Assembly (NCBI GenBank): GCA_013397935.1
Contig: VZRN01005002.1
Coordinates: forward strand, 620,912-684,911
Origin: Dasyornis broadbenti
Taxonomy: Eukaryota; Chordata; Aves; Passeriformes; Dasyornithidae
DNA length: 64,000 nucleotides
Direction: 5' to 3'
Positions 1-12,412 of the stretch are shown in pieces. Under the pieces are notes generated by a model. That model had not been told where the DNA came from and ran no database searches. It worked only from the letters and a program-made list of their open reading frames with translations. The position numbers were made by a program, and so were the translations under genes. Numbering within the stretch: position 1 is the stretch's first letter; every line of letters begins with the position of its first letter.

Positions 1-744
1 TCATCAAGGCTTCAGAGAAGTAATTTTCTATTCTCAATAAACATACGTCTTATTACGTCTGACATAGACCACAGGCTTTTTTCTTAGATTTCTAAGAAGA
101 AGTAGTACAAAATAAAACACAGGATTTCTCTATTGCAAAGTTGGTTTTTTGGTATGACTTGATGATCTTCAGTAGTTTTACTCAGGGAAAGAATTTTTCT
201 CAGTGATTCCAAATTCACTTTGATAATTTTGTAGTAGTAAAATGTCATTCACTCCAGTTCTGAAGCTCTGATATATTTTTGTTCCTCCACTAATAAAGTG
301 TGTTATGGAGATTTAAATTTACAAAGACTTTTTAGTGAATTTAAAATCAATGTTGGATGCGAATTTTTCTGGTTTTGTTTTCCTCTTGGTTTTATTTGTA
401 CAACATTTGTTATATGAGTTAGCTGTTAAATCACTGATTTCTCAGGGAAAAATGTAAGAATACAGTGCATGTAGAATAGGAGAATGGATGTTCGAGCTGA
501 TAGTGAAAAAAGTAAAAATCCTGAAGTCTATCTTATTCCATAAGAAGTATAATTACCAGTGGTCTCATCAGTGCTGAGGGACAGAAGGGTTGTTGGAAAT
601 CACTTCCCTTGAACTGCTGGCCACACGGTGTCTAATGTATATACTTGATTTTCTCAGTATATACTTGATTTTCACTACTTACACAGGAGTTGGCATTTGC
701 CTCTCTTGAACTCCACAGTTCTTCCGTCCTTTTATTTGCTGAGA
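1..744. other. Unassigned AT-rich DNA
   Basis: No credible exon or recognisable transposon is visible. The only structure is a tandem duplication of about 20 bp at 637-674, in which GTATATACTTGATTTTC occurs twice head to tail. It is non-coding by default, meaning no long open frame and no paired splice signals. Confidence 0.6.
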
Positions 745-885
745 TCTCTGTGAATAACAGCTCAGCCCTCCAGCATATCAATCACTTCGCCCCTCCCAGT
801 TTGTATCACCCAAAAACCCAACAAATGTGTGTTCCAGCTCGATGTCCAGGTCAGTGATAAATATGTAACATGGCAGTTAGACCTT
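745..885 (-). mobile_element. CR1 LINE fragment, downstream half of a split copy (reverse transcriptase region)
   Basis: Read on the minus strand, this stretch corresponds to the part of the CR1 second open reading frame around the reverse transcriptase catalytic aspartate box. A frame reads YIFITDLDIELEHTF followed by a decayed version of the FADD box, in which only a GDT-like remnant remains. It continues the fragment at 1650-2760 across the inserted LTR. The 3' end normally kept by CR1 is missing, so the copy has been deleted downstream. It is not active. CR1 is the dominant LINE of birds and reptiles. Confidence 0.7.
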
Positions 886-1649
886 TGTGATGGGTTGACT
901 GTGGCTGAATGCCAGGTTCCCACCAAAGCCACTATATCACTCCCCTCCTCAGCTGGACAGGGGAGAGAGAATGTAATGAAAGGCTCATGGGTCAAGATAA
1001 GGACAGGGAGAGATCATTCACTAGTTACCATGCACTGCTCCTGCGTTGATCCCTTCCATGGGGTGCATTCCTTCAGGAATAGGTTGCTCCAGCATGACTC
1101 TCCTACAGGGTCACAAGTCCTGCCAACAATTCTGCTCTAGTGTGGGCTCCTCTCCATGGGACCACAGGTCCTGTCAGAAACCTGCTCCAGCATGGGCTTA
1201 TCCCAGGGTCCTTTGGACATCTACCTGCTCTGGCATAGGGTCCTCCACAGGCTGCCATGGGGATATCTGTTCCGCCATGGACTTCCATGGTCTGCAGGGG
1301 GACATCCTGCCTCACCATGGTCTGCATCAGGGGCTGCAGGGGAATCTCTGCTCTCGCACCTGGAGCACCTTCTCGCCCACTTCTCCACTGACCTTGGTGT
1401 CTGCAGGACTGCTGCTTTCATGTATTCTCACTCCCCTGTGTAGCTGCAGTTGTACAGGTTTCTTTCCCCCTTCTTAAATCTGTTATCCCAGAGGTGCTAC
1501 CATCATTGGTCTTGGCCAGTGGTGGGTCCATCGTGGAGCCAGCTGGTGTTGGCTCTGTAGGACATGGGAGAAGTTTACAGCAGCTTCCCATAGAAGAAAC
1601 CTGTAGCCACCCCCACTACCAAAACCTTGCCACACAAACCCAATACACA
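886..1649 (-). mobile_element. Solo LTR of an avian endogenous retrovirus, inserted in CR1
   Basis: The block has TG...CA-type ends: on the minus strand it begins TGTGTATTGGGTTTG and ends near GGTCAACCCATCACA. It resembles a long LTR type common in bird genomes, with imperfect internal repeats of a 'GCTCCAGCATGGG...CC' theme between about 1040 and 1330. A TATA-like element (ATTTAAGAAGG on the minus strand, near 1475-1485) supports minus-strand polarity. No gag, pol or env sequence flanks it, so it is a solo LTR left by recombination. CR1 sequence lies on both sides. About 60-75 nt of CR1 appear to be missing at the junction and I see no clear target-site duplication, so the site was altered. 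The short frames inside it are chance. The exact family name cannot be assigned without a repeat library. Confidence 0.75.
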
Positions 1650-2760
1650 TTGAATTATTAACCACTACTCTCTGATCCCAGCAGTCTAGCCAGTTTTCCA
1701 CCACCCTTGCAGTCTATTCATCCAGTCCACATCTCCTCAGTTTAGCTACCGGTACACTATAAAAGACTGTGTTGAAAGTCTTGCTTCAGATAAGCTACAT
1801 CTGTTACTCTCCTTTCATCCACAGAGCCAGCCATTTCATCATAGAAGGCAATCAGGTTGGTCAAGGATGATTTAACTTTGATAAATCTCTGCTGGCTGAT
1901 TCCAGTCACCCTTCTGTCATCCTTTATGTGTCTAAAATGTGGAGGACTTGTTCCTTCATTTTCTCAGGAGCTGACCATGCTGTAGACATTCTTTCTTGAT
2001 TTTTTCAAAATATTGATGTGATACTTGTCTTTTACCAGCAACTGGGAAGTTCACCCAGTCGCTACAACCTTTCAAAGATGACAAAGAGTAGCCTCACAAA
2101 CACATCAGCTGTCTCAACTTCTACAGATGCATCTTTTCTGGTCCTACATCCAGAAATACTTGAATACTTTCTAACTTCCTGTAGGATGAGTAGTGCCTCA
2201 GTCCTCACAATTTGCTACTAGACTCAGAGACCTGACCTTGGCAGTAAAAAAACAAGGCAAAGGAGGCATTAAGTACTTCAGTCTTTTCCTGTGTAATTTG
2301 TCACTAAGTCCTTTCCATCTTGCCTGCACTATTTAGCAGTGAGCTCTCATTTTTCTTCACCTTTCTGTCAAGGCTGCTTATCTGTAGAACCTCTTCTTGT
2401 TCTCTGTGTTCCTTGGTATTTTTGACCCCAGCTGTGTGGCTTTCCTAATTCAACTCTGGTTGATGCTGCCAGATTTCCTGGTAGCCTTCTTTCTGTATCT
2501 AAGCTCAACTAGAACTTCCCTCTTCAGCCAATCTAGCTTCCCACCCATCTTCTTGTGGATTTACAATGGGCCATTCTAGTGCTTCAAGGAGATTTGATTT
2601 GAAGACCAATTCTTTTTTTTTTTTTGCTTTCTTGGCTCCCCCATGATTACTGCCAGCCTATTCCCTGACCAAGCTAAAGTCCGCTCTCCTGAAGTTCAGG
2701 TCTTTTCTATGTACCTTCCTTGCTTCCCTTAGCATCTTAAATTCAACCTGGTTTCCCACT
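1650..2760 (-). mobile_element. CR1 LINE fragment, upstream half of a split copy (reverse transcriptase region)
   Basis: The minus strand carries degenerate CR1 reverse transcriptase coding sequence. Recognisable pieces are NLIAFYDEMAGSVDE near 1800-1860 and ENWLD followed by QRVV near 1650-1700, the latter just before the point where the LTR interrupts it. Frameshifts and stops break the frame throughout. Homology fades near 2700-2760, around the stretch reading AAAGTCCGCTCTCCTGAAGT on the plus strand. The copy is truncated at both ends and old. Together with 745-885 it forms one element split by the LTR. Confidence 0.75.
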
Positions 2761-5700
2761 TCTTTTTAGGCTTTGATCTGCGTACTTTGATGAATCTGCT
2801 TAGAAACCTTTCTCAATAGCAAGACTGTTAGAAAAGATGCTCTTGCCTTTCTTTCTTGTGCTGGTGCCATCATTTCCCACCAGTCCTGACTCTCAGAAGA
2901 TAATCCATGGACATGGAAGGCAAAGGTTCTCCCTGGGATACCAGCTACACTGGCTTTGAACCCCATAATACATCCTCTCCTATGGAGCCCATGTCCTTAG
3001 CTGGTAGGGTCAAAGAGGAACACCACCCTGGCCCTTTACCACAGCTCAGGGCACAGCAGTCATCTTTGATCAGCTCAAGTTCTCTTTTGGCAGCAATACT
3101 TGTGTCCAGATGGGTAAGGAGAAGTACACAGTGCAAAGGCAGGAACAGATAGCAATAATCCAAAGACACTGTTGGTCCTTCTGTGGTGTCCCACACCAGG
3201 GCCCAGGACAAGCACTCAGCTTCGTGACAGCATGTCTGACCTGGAGGTAAATGCTCTGGCCCCTGCAGAAGGAAGTCTTTAGAATAATCTTATTAGAGAA
3301 GTTTAAGGAAGTCCATTCCTTGTTTCATCTCATATTGATTAGTCTTACTCTTTGTTTGTCTTTTTTTCCTGAACCCATAATTGCATAATTTCCGTGATAA
3401 CTTATTGGGAAGGGCATGTTTATAAAGACTTAGCTTAGGTTACTCATTCTCCTTCATCTATTTTTTTTTTTTTTTNTTTTTTTTGTGGAATAGCTGATAG
3501 ATAACTACCTAATTATTGTTTATTAATGGCAGAAATTCACTGACCCACATTCTCACAGTCACTCTCCGTGTTTGTTTTAAATATTACATCCTTATTCTCT
3601 GTAATCGCAACTGATTCTCCTGGGAAAAGCAAATGCTGATGAACAGCTCTACAACTTCATGCTTCTGCTTCCTGGGACTCACAATACCTGGTTTGTTTCA
3701 TCAGGCCGTTTCAACACCTCCTCTTTGGGTAACTTTTCATGGGACAGTGCAAGGTTCAGATTCATCTGGAAAGAGGACAGTGCTCATGGCTGCACAGAAG
3801 CTGATGGTTTTCACAGGATCTATATTATAGACCCTGTGTAATATACAGGAGGAAGAAGTGACTGGTAAACATAACTATGAACAGACAGTTTCAATTTCCT
3901 AGTAATGCTCCTGTATTATCTGCAGATACATAAGAACAGTTATGCTTTTAATTACATCTGGTCAGCTTAATATTTAATTGCAGATTCTTTAGCACCCAAC
4001 TAGGTTACAGAAGACTGGATAGCTGTTGGATTTGTCACAGGATGCTCATATCCCATAGCAATTTATTCAGCTGTGCTTACATTTCATTCTTTAGCATGTT
4101 GGCTTTAGACTGTAAATTGCTGAAGACAGAGAGACTACCTTTCTTCATGCTTGTCCATTTCCCAGCACATCTGTTAGTCTGTATGAACAATAATACATAA
4201 CTCGTAATTATTTATTTAATTTTCAGGGCTATTTATTTAGTAATATACCTAGAATCTCTATGAAATATTTAATTTTAAATTTCCTGGTAGTTTCTGCCTT
4301 CCATCTTGAAAACTAAAGGAGAAAGATCTTATCCTAACTTAAGCCATGCTGGCTGATAGATCTCCATGAGAATATGATGAAAATAGAATAGAATATCATT
4401 GCTGATTTAGTCAAACAAATTAAAAATTATTCTTTAAGGTGACAAATTAATTTCAACCTAGATAATAATCAAAAATTCAGATCAGAGAAGAACATGACCT
4501 ATAGCTTTGGTTTTGGGCAAGCATAAAAGTGTAGCAGTATTATGCACACTGACCAGTGCAAAACTGGAAAGCAGGAGAAACAAAGCCATAAAATACTAGC
4601 CTGGAAATATATACATTTCAGCCAAGCTGTATCCACTCAGGAAAACATAAGCACATATTGATATTAAGCAGTAAATTAACAATTTGTCAGTATTATATTC
4701 CTAATGCCTCATTATTATGTTAATTTGTGGTGTTTTTCTAATTGCATTGATTTATGGTCTTACTAGTATACCTTTATACTAGGAAAACAGAGTGCTAGAA
4801 TTCATCTTCTTTTTCTTTTCTTTTAATCAAACTCCAGAGGAGGCTGGAGCCCCCGATGCACAGAGTAGCATGATGCTGCCAATCAGTGGCTTCCTGCTCC
4901 CATATGAAGTAGATGCCCCCTCCTCTCCCTCCAAGATGGGAAGGAAAAAAGAGTAGCCACAATGTGGAATGTTCTTTCCTCTGAGTAGCATCCACAGCAT
5001 TTGTTTCAGACTAGTTATATAGTCTGTTTTCTCATAGCTATTTTGTTTTCCCCTCTTATAGTTTCAAGGAGGAAAAAAATTGCTTATTGAAAAACCTTGG
5101 ATACCAAATATATGCCATATTGAAGCAATGTTGAAATAGCACACATAAAGTGTTTCATAGATACTAGTGCTCAGCTTGAGACCAGGCTCAGAATCTTTAT
5201 GTTAACTCTTTATGCAAACTGGTAAGTCCAAAGACTGAAAGCTTTGAAGAAAGTGTAAGTTGAAAAATACACAAAGGAAACATTCATCTTTTACAGGTGG
5301 GCAGAAGAACAAAATACTTGGCTACTCAGAGCAAGAATTAAGTGAGTTGTAGGTGTTGTCTTGGCTTTGTACTGACACTGCACTTCAATGAAAGATAGTT
5401 ATCATTAAACAAAAAGTAACATTGGATTGTCATCAGCAGAATGAGGAAAGCACTTGGTAGGTAACAGAGAAGGAAACCTTCTCTGTTTTCTGTGAGACTT
5501 TTTTTTCTTGTGAACTGATGAGAGAAGGAATGAAAATTACTGCCATGGATTATTACAAGAATAAGAGGGATATTCAACACTGGGAACTCCTGAACATTTC
5601 ATAACTGAAATCTGTTTGGCTATCTGCCTGGACTTATGGGCTGAACCTAGTTGGCATTGAAACCAAACAGGGCACTCTCACTGTTAGCATCATGATGGAA

Positions 5701-8700
5701 GTATATTATGTGAAGGTAGTAACTGATGCCGAAGTAGTTCACTCATACATTAAAAAACCTACAATGGCTCTGGTTAACACTATAAAATTTCATGTTAAAG
5801 TCAAAGACCACATGCTACACCTTGGCCTCATTGTGGGACACTTCTAATGGGTGAGCACTGAAGTTATACAACCCCATGGATTATATACATTACTTATTTT
5901 GTTTGCTTCCCTTGAGCTGTAGGATTCTAATGCAAAAAAACTCTTAAAAGGCCCAAAGATGGGTTGTAGGACTCTTCTTTGAGTAGCTCACAGGAGGTAT
6001 GTGGGTAGCAGGGAGGTCTATGTGACACTTCATTTATGCAAATATATAAGCTACTTAAAGGCTCAGATAAATTTTTGGCATTCTGCAGCAAAAATAAGAA
6101 TAAGAAATCATGCTAATATTGAACTGATTAATTGAATATGCTAATTTCCCATTGAAAAGTCTACCTACACCTGTCTGCTGTGGAATACTCAGTTTACAGA
6201 ATAAAAATCTTAAGAGTACCAATGGGTTTGGCAGAACTATTAATGAATAACTGGATTATAAATTAAGCCAAAGCTATCAGAAAAATGAAAGTGAAATCTT
6301 GACTCTGATAAGAGTCACATGCATTTTTTACTTACCTGATCAATAATTAGCACCTAAGAGATGGGCTTTGCATGCTTTCAATTGAGGTATTAGCTCACAG
6401 ATTAAGCTATATATCAAAGATCCCTAACTGAACCACAATGGGAACCAGACAACTTAAAATAAGACCAAAAACATCCAACACACAAATCTAAATTGCTGTC
6501 TGAAGTAATCACACAGTGTGTACAATAATAAATTCAGAGCATGAGGTTATGTAAATTCACCCCCACTCCAAAATGTCCTCAGAGCCTGAGGTGCTTCCAT
6601 CTCCTTGAGCTCCAGTGCCTGTGTGCTCCCCTGTGTGTCCTCCTAGGCAATCCCGCCATATGGCCGCCAGACAGACCAGGGTAAGTCATGGCAACTGGAA
6701 CACCAATAATCATTGCCCTTTGAGCCTGAGTGATGTTTTGCCCCACCTACCAGGTACATAAGGCAGTCCCAGAAATGCTTGACTTCCAAATTTACTTCTC
6801 GGTTGAAGCCCACATCACCATCTCTTGCTTTCAGATTCTTTAGTTCTACTCTCATTCAAGCTATTGTCATGTTTCCAAAGTCCTTCCCTGTGACATGGAG
6901 TCGCTTACATTTAAGGGGTTTGCCCTGCTATTTATTTTAAGGGTATCTTTGCTTCACTGGCTTCCTACATATTGCTCTAGCTACAATTCTATCTGGCATG
7001 TTCCTGAGCCATTTTAGTTCCTAGCCTTAGCTTTTCCTTGTCGTAATATTTAGTTGCATTTTCCAGAGTGTCTTTAACTCTCAAGCGTGGTCACCCACAT
7101 CTCACCATGTCTGATCATTTACTGAGGACATTAATTTATGCCTGTCTTTTTCAAGGCATGAAGCAGGACTCACTCCTCGTTTCAGGTGTGGCCGGGGAAC
7201 CTCTAGTGTCTTGTTGGGCCAGAAAACAAACTTTAGTGGTGATGTGACTGTAAGATAGAACGTATCCTTGTAGGTAGGATATTCCTGAATTAAGGCTATC
7301 ATTTCCATCACTATTTCTACAACATACCTCAAACTCCTGGAAAAAAAATGGAAGCCAGTACGGCATTTCGTACAGAGCCTGCTCTCACTGCACAAGTTAA
7401 ACAAGACCCAAATATGCAACCACAGGGAGTCCCAGCAGAGATTCAGGCCAAGCAATACCTAGTTTTTAGCTCCTTGTCAGATTTAGGCAAGAAGCAGGCA
7501 CCCAACACTCAGTCCTGTGAAGACTGAGGCAACTCTGAGCATGTGGGGAAGTGAATCCCTAAGTACCTGGGGCACTTTCAAGACAAACAGGGAGGCAACT
7601 CTGGAATTTAAGTGCCCGCAGGGTTAGGTGTCAAATGAATGTGGGATTTCAGGACCATAGTTTGGGACTTACGTGTTTTATGTGGGACACAGGTAGGATT
7701 TTGGCACCTGTGTACCTTATTGCTCTTTTACTACCAACTCTAAAGTGTGGGAATCCAAAGCACTCTTCATATATTCTGACAGTGAATTATCTGAATGTCA
7801 AATGCTTGTGTGCATGTACCATTTCTGAAGGAAATTTCACACCTCTATTTCATTGGAAAAGAAGATAAAATATTTGATGACAAAGATGATGGTAATCCCT
7901 TCCTATTTTTCTGTAATTTGTGTATGAGCTTTAGATTGCAGGTTGGTTTCAGAACTCTTGTGCCATATATTGGAATAGTTTTGTATTAGAAAAGGGATTG
8001 TTTCTGTTTTGAAACAATAAAAAAGGAACATCAATTATTTAAATAAATAGTGTTATCTTAACCTCTGTGTTAGATTATTTTTGTAACAACTTCAAAGATT
8101 TTGAGTCTCTATTTATCAGATTATCTTTGTAACTCCAATATTACCATGTTTCAGATTTTGGGGTTTTTGTTTTTTTTTTTTTTTTAAATTTCACATACAG
8201 TTTGCAGAAAGGCTAGATGGATATTGAGTATGGTAAAGTCTAATCTAGATACTCAATCATCTTCTTTTTCACCATACTGGAATGATACCAAACAGGAGAA
8301 GGATAATTTGTTGCATAATACCTTTCTAAGGTATGAAGTACTAAGAACTGTTGCAAAATTGTGTTGGTTCAGATAAAGCTAGACTGACTTGTTCTGTTGC
8401 ATGTGCCTGGATTAAACTGACATAAACTGGCTGCTGAATAAACATGACCATCATTTAAAGTTTCCTAAATGACTGGCTAATTCTTATGAATGTCTATCTT
8501 AACTAATGGTCTTAAAAATGCCTTCCCTGAATTAAGAGGTCCAAACCTTCTACGTAAGACAGGTACAATTAAAAGTACTGGGCCTCCACAGATCTGTTTG
8601 GATCAAAGTCACACACTGTTCTGACACTGCCATGTTTAACAACCAGACTTTAATTTTGCCCAAAGTTTGAAAAATATTAACAACCAAACGCCTTCACTTA

Positions 8701-9509
8701 CTTTTGCGTATCAGGATATTTTAGGGTATGTTAGCACTGAAGCACAAATGCCGGATACCTCAAGGCTTATGTGGAATGCGTATTTCTTACATGTGTCTCT
8801 CCAGAGAGATATGTAACTCTGCACGTTTTCTAGGTACTCTACGGTGCTGATACTAATCCAGACCCTGCCAAGATAATCTAGGAGGATTTGAAAAAAAATG
8901 TGTACCTTGCATTTCTCCCTTTTCTCTCTTCTGTCACTTAAACCATATGTTTTCAGGCCAAACATGTCTATTTTTCTCGGTGTGGAATGAAGTAGCACAG
9001 GTCTGCTGAACATACCCTCATCTGCCTGTTCTGCCATGAACTCGAGGTACCTAATGGCTAGAGTGGCAGGGAGAAGACACACCACAACTGCAGCAGCCCA
9101 GACTCCTTTCTCTCCAGTGCTGCTTAGGTGAAGTGGTTCCCCAACACCAATTAATTTACCTTTGCGCTGGCACAACAGAATCCCAATTATAACTGACACC
9201 TAAATGGAAATGTAGCACACAGACTTAGTAATATATTTATCCGGCTTCTTCAGTGGTGAATGTCAGAAAACGCCATGGTTATGCCAGTTGTGTTTCTCTA
9301 GTCAAGGAAATAGAAAGGAATAATTTTAGGCTAAAATAAGAGAAGAGGTATAGCTATTTGAGTCTTTACAGTGTCTACCCAGTGTCCAAAAATCCTATCC
9401 AGATATAGCAGACAGGACTTTCTGCTTTGTTCCTAGCCATTCGTCAAGGACAGCATGCTACCTGCCATCAGGTCTCCTGTCTCTGTCCTCAGAAATACTT
9501 TAAATCGGA
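2761..9509. other. Unassigned non-coding DNA
   Basis: No gene can be supported here. The block at 2945-3211 has an 88-codon minus-strand frame of no recognisable family. A long poly-T with one undetermined base sits at 3461-3485, with N at 3476. A 34-bp splice-flanked segment at 6647-6680 is listed separately. The 162-codon minus-strand frame at 8711-9199 resembles nothing I know, and its composition matches the surrounding DNA. Poly-T also occurs at 8171-8186. Confidence 0.55.
6647..6680 (+). other. Possible 34-bp micro-exon (weak)
   Basis: A pyrimidine-rich tract ending in TCCTCCTAG (AG at 6645-6646) precedes a 34-bp segment that is richer in G, C and CpG than its neighbours. The segment ends ACCAGG and is followed by GTAAGTC, close to the consensus splice donor (GT at 6681-6682). 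The length, 34, is not a multiple of three. Such short paired signals occur by chance at this scale, so this is only a candidate. It lies upstream of the left CpG island, so it would belong to another transcript. Confidence 0.2.
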
Positions 9510-9622
9510 ATGGATATGGTGCTGAATAGCCTGCTTTTGCTGACTCTGCTTGAGCAGGGGGCTGCACTAGACAACCTTCAGAGGTCCCTTCCCACCTCAA
9601 GTGTTTTGTGATTCTATGATTT
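9510..9622 (+). mobile_element. CR1 LINE 3' end
   Basis: The tail reads AGAGGTCCCTTCCCACCTCA and then TTGTGATTCTATGATT, which is the characteristic CR1 3' terminus with its short tandem 8-mer (ATTCTATG-like) ending. Only about 110 bp remain, as expected for a heavily 5'-truncated insertion in + orientation. It contains no coding capacity. Confidence 0.8.
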
Positions 9623-10189
9623 TCATGCTTATATATAGATAGTTTTACTGAAACTGACTTTTTTTTCTCAATCCCTTATGCAGTTCCTGAGTGTACAACT
9701 ATCCTTCCAGTTCTGCCTAATTTTGGCATGACATATTTAATTTTGGGGAAAATCCCTTTCTTTTTAGGTTATTCTGTTTAGTCAACCACTAACCAAATAA
9801 ATTACAACTCAGAAAAGAACCCAATCTGCTCCCGAAAGACAGTAACATAGGTAAGCAGCTCAGCCAACTCCTCTGTATTTTGTGTTCCCCTGCCTTACCC
9901 ACATCCTTGTCCTCCTGCCATAAAAAAACCAGCATTAATTTATATCCATCAATTTATGTGGTGTTTGTCAATTACTGGCTGATTATGACCATTGCATAAC
10001 GATGAATTTAAAGTTTTTCCAGAATATAGACTTCCAACATTTTTATTATGCCATCTTAGTATTTTTAGCAGACAATCATATCATCTGTGTCCCAACAGTA
10101 GGAAGCAAAAATCAGACCCAAAACCACAAGCACCCTAAAATCTCCTTACATCAGACAAATGCGTGCTTGTTAGATGCAATTTAGGACCG
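9623..10189. other. Unassigned AT-rich DNA left of the CpG island
   Basis: No exon or repeat is recognised. Composition shifts to higher G+C and CpG at about 10190, which marks the edge of the left CpG island. Confidence 0.6.
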
Positions 10190-11850
10190 ACGGTATTCGT
10201 CAGCGTACAACAGCGTTTCCTAAGGAAAGCTGGACCTCGGGGTCATTTAAGAGAAGATTCCTAAAAGCACCGAGGAACACATGGGATCGCCAGGTCCTGG
10301 CAGGGGCTGGTCACGATACGACTTGACACGATCGTCCCCGCTGCAAGGTGTCTCAGCCTGACCCTTCCCGCGGGAGCGGCTCTGCCTCCCTACGGAATCT
10401 CTTCCTCGTCCTCTTCAGCGGGAATAACCAGCCAGCAGGGCGGTCAGAGCCAATTTATTCTCAGGGACAGGCATAAGCAGCTAATTAATTAATGTGGCGG
10501 GCATCGAGACAAAAAGCAGCGCTGCAAGGTTTGGGGTGCGCTGCTCCTCAGGAGCCCCCTCGACCGTACAGCTGACTTTCTTTATTCATGTTTTTCGCCT
10601 TAAATTAGGAGGGGCTGAGGGTCGGCCGCGGGGGGAAGCGGAGCCCCCGGCGCGGTGCGGGCGGGCGCGCAGCCTTTCCCCGCGCTTTGCACAAGTGTCC
10701 GGGACGCGGGGCACACCTCAGGGTTAGCAGAAAACAACAACAAGATAATGGCCCCTAATGCTCACCCTGGGCACGGATCACACGTGGGCCGCTCCCTTCC
10801 TGTGCGACCGGCGGGGAGCCCGCCTGCCGCGGCGCGGCGCGGCTCGCTCCGCGGGGAGGGACTTACGCGTCCGGCGGTGGGCAGGGAGGGAGGGAGGGAG
10901 GCAGGGAGGGAATCGCCTTATTAAACGCATACACCGGGGCGGGCGGCTGCCACCGCCGCCCCGTCCATGCCCGCGGAGAGCCCGAGAGCGCCGTGCACCC
11001 CCCGCTGCCGCTGCAGGCNNNNNNNNNNNNNNNNNNNNNNNNNNNNNNNNNNNNNNNNNNNNNNNNNNNNNNNNNNNNNNNNNNNNNNNNNNNNNNNNNN
11101 NNNNNNNNNNNNNNNNNNNNNNNNNNNNNNNNNNNNNNNNNNNNNNNNNNNNNNNNNNNNNNNNNNNNNNNNNNNNNNNNNNNNNNNNNNNNNNNNNNNN
11201 NNNNNNNNNNNNNNNNNNNNNNNNNNNNNNNNNNNNNNNNNNNNNNNNNNNNNNNNNNNNNNNNNNNNNNNNNNNNNNNNNNNNNNNNNNNNNNNNNNNN
11301 NNNNNNNNNNNNNNNNNNNNNNGGCAGGCCGGGCACGGCTGGAGGCCAGGGGTTTTTCCTCCCGAGGAGGGAAGCGGGTGTCCCGCAGCCGCCTTCCCGT
11401 CCCGCGTTCGCGCCAGCCAGCTGGCGGAGCGGCGCCCGAGCCGTGTTGACAAACAGCAGCGCCCGTGTGAATAAGTAACAGTCACCCCTGTGCCTGGAGC
11501 AGGGGGAGGCTTCCTGGCCCAAACCAGCCTCCTAAGGGCGCCTGGCGCGTGTGAATGGCTTTTACTCTTCTGCAGCAGCGGGCTTGTTCTGTGCTCGCTT
11601 TTTCTGGACGTAGTAGAGGAGGAAGATGAAACAGAAGGGCTTGACAACACTGTGCTACAGTGCTCCCCGTAGCTGTTGCTCCCCAATGTGGTTCTAAGTC
11701 TTCCGTGAGTAATGACTGTCTAGTGCATGCTGGCTTCTTGGGGACACAGGCATTCCCCGGGGGCTGTTTACAGCCTGTGGCCGCAGCATAGGGAACCTCG
11801 GTGAGACTGTGGGGTTGGCGAGCAGTAAAGCCTCTGACGCGAAGGTAATT
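10190..11850. promoter_or_regulatory. Left CpG island, probable promoter and hidden first exon
   Basis: CpG frequency rises sharply against a CpG-poor background, peaking at 10610-11018 and 11323-11480 around the assembly gap. CpG islands of this kind in birds usually mark promoters. The left shoulder carries an overlapping homeodomain-type cluster (CTAATTAATTAAT, 10481-10493), and a forkhead-like TGTTGACAAACA lies at about 11444-11455. No TATA box, start codon or exon boundary can be fixed, because the most GC-rich 304 bp are undetermined. Frames such as the one beginning at 10967 run into the gap and cannot be judged. Transcription direction is unknown. It could be a coding-gene promoter, a lncRNA promoter or both. 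Confidence 0.75.
11019..11322. other. Assembly gap (304 N) in the left CpG island
   Basis: A run of N replaces the core of the island. Flanks are over 70% G+C by eye, CTGCCGCTGCAGGC on the left and GGCAGGCCGGGCACGG on the right. A GC-rich dropout is the likely reason. Long frames that appear to span it are artefacts of translating N. Confidence 0.95.
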
Positions 11851-12259
11851 CACAGTAGCATATGGTGAACTTGGGGCTACGTCAGGAATGGGTTTGGTTA
11901 ATACCGCTCAGATCTGAATATCATGAGCCGGGCAGTGAGAACATGTCAGTGCTGCCTATGTTTAAAAAAAAAAAAAAAAATTGTAAGCTATTGATCTCTC
12001 GGGTGTTTGGTTCAAATTGAGAAATCTGTAAGTTTCAGTAGGTGGTTCTGTGTGAGTATGTTAGTGCTTGCAGAAAAATAGACATCAGGTAGAAGTTAGA
12101 ACTTGACTGAAGTATAGTCTAATGATGTTTGATATTGAAATGTATTACTGTAAACTTTAAACTCCAACCTGCCATGTGCTACTGAAGAGCTCTGTGGCTC
12201 TTGGTGACCCTGTCACACATACTGGCAGATGGGGAGATGGGTCCTCTCTGTGATCATCT
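11851..12259. other. Unassigned DNA right of the CpG island
   Basis: AT-rich flank containing a run of 17 A at about 11962-11978. No exon is recognised. Confidence 0.6.
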
Positions 12260-12412
12260 CTTCCCTGGGCTGAACCTACTTCCCCAGCTACTCCTCAGGG
12301 CAAGATCTCCAGCCGCTCAGCATCCTGGGGCTCTGTGCTCAACCTGTCCCTTTTTTATCAGCATGTTTTGTATTGAGGGGCCCAAAACTGAACAGAATAT
12401 ATAGATGTGGGC
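12260..12412 (-). mobile_element. CR1 LINE fragment (end of second ORF, antisense)
   Basis: On the plus strand the order of motifs matches the antisense of the CR1 C-terminal coding region: CTTCCCTGGGCTGAAC, then CTCCTCAGGGCAAGATCTCC, then GGGGCCCAAAACTGAACAGA. The copy is diverged and lacks the 3' terminus. It is inactive. Confidence 0.65.

Noticed and set aside
886..1649. Several overlapping frames up to 143 codons
   Set aside because: They fall inside a solo LTR and arise from its GC-rich repeated text, not from genes.
8711..9199. 162-codon minus-strand frame
   Set aside because: No family, no splice or promoter signals, composition like the surroundings.
10859..10874. Minus-strand donor GTAAGT inside the left island
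   Set aside because: The base before the GT is C rather than G and no exon start can be seen. Not enough to set direction.
10758..11686. Open frames of 160-302 codons on both strands around the left gap
   Set aside because: Same artefact. Stops are also rare in GC-rich DNA, so openness means little.
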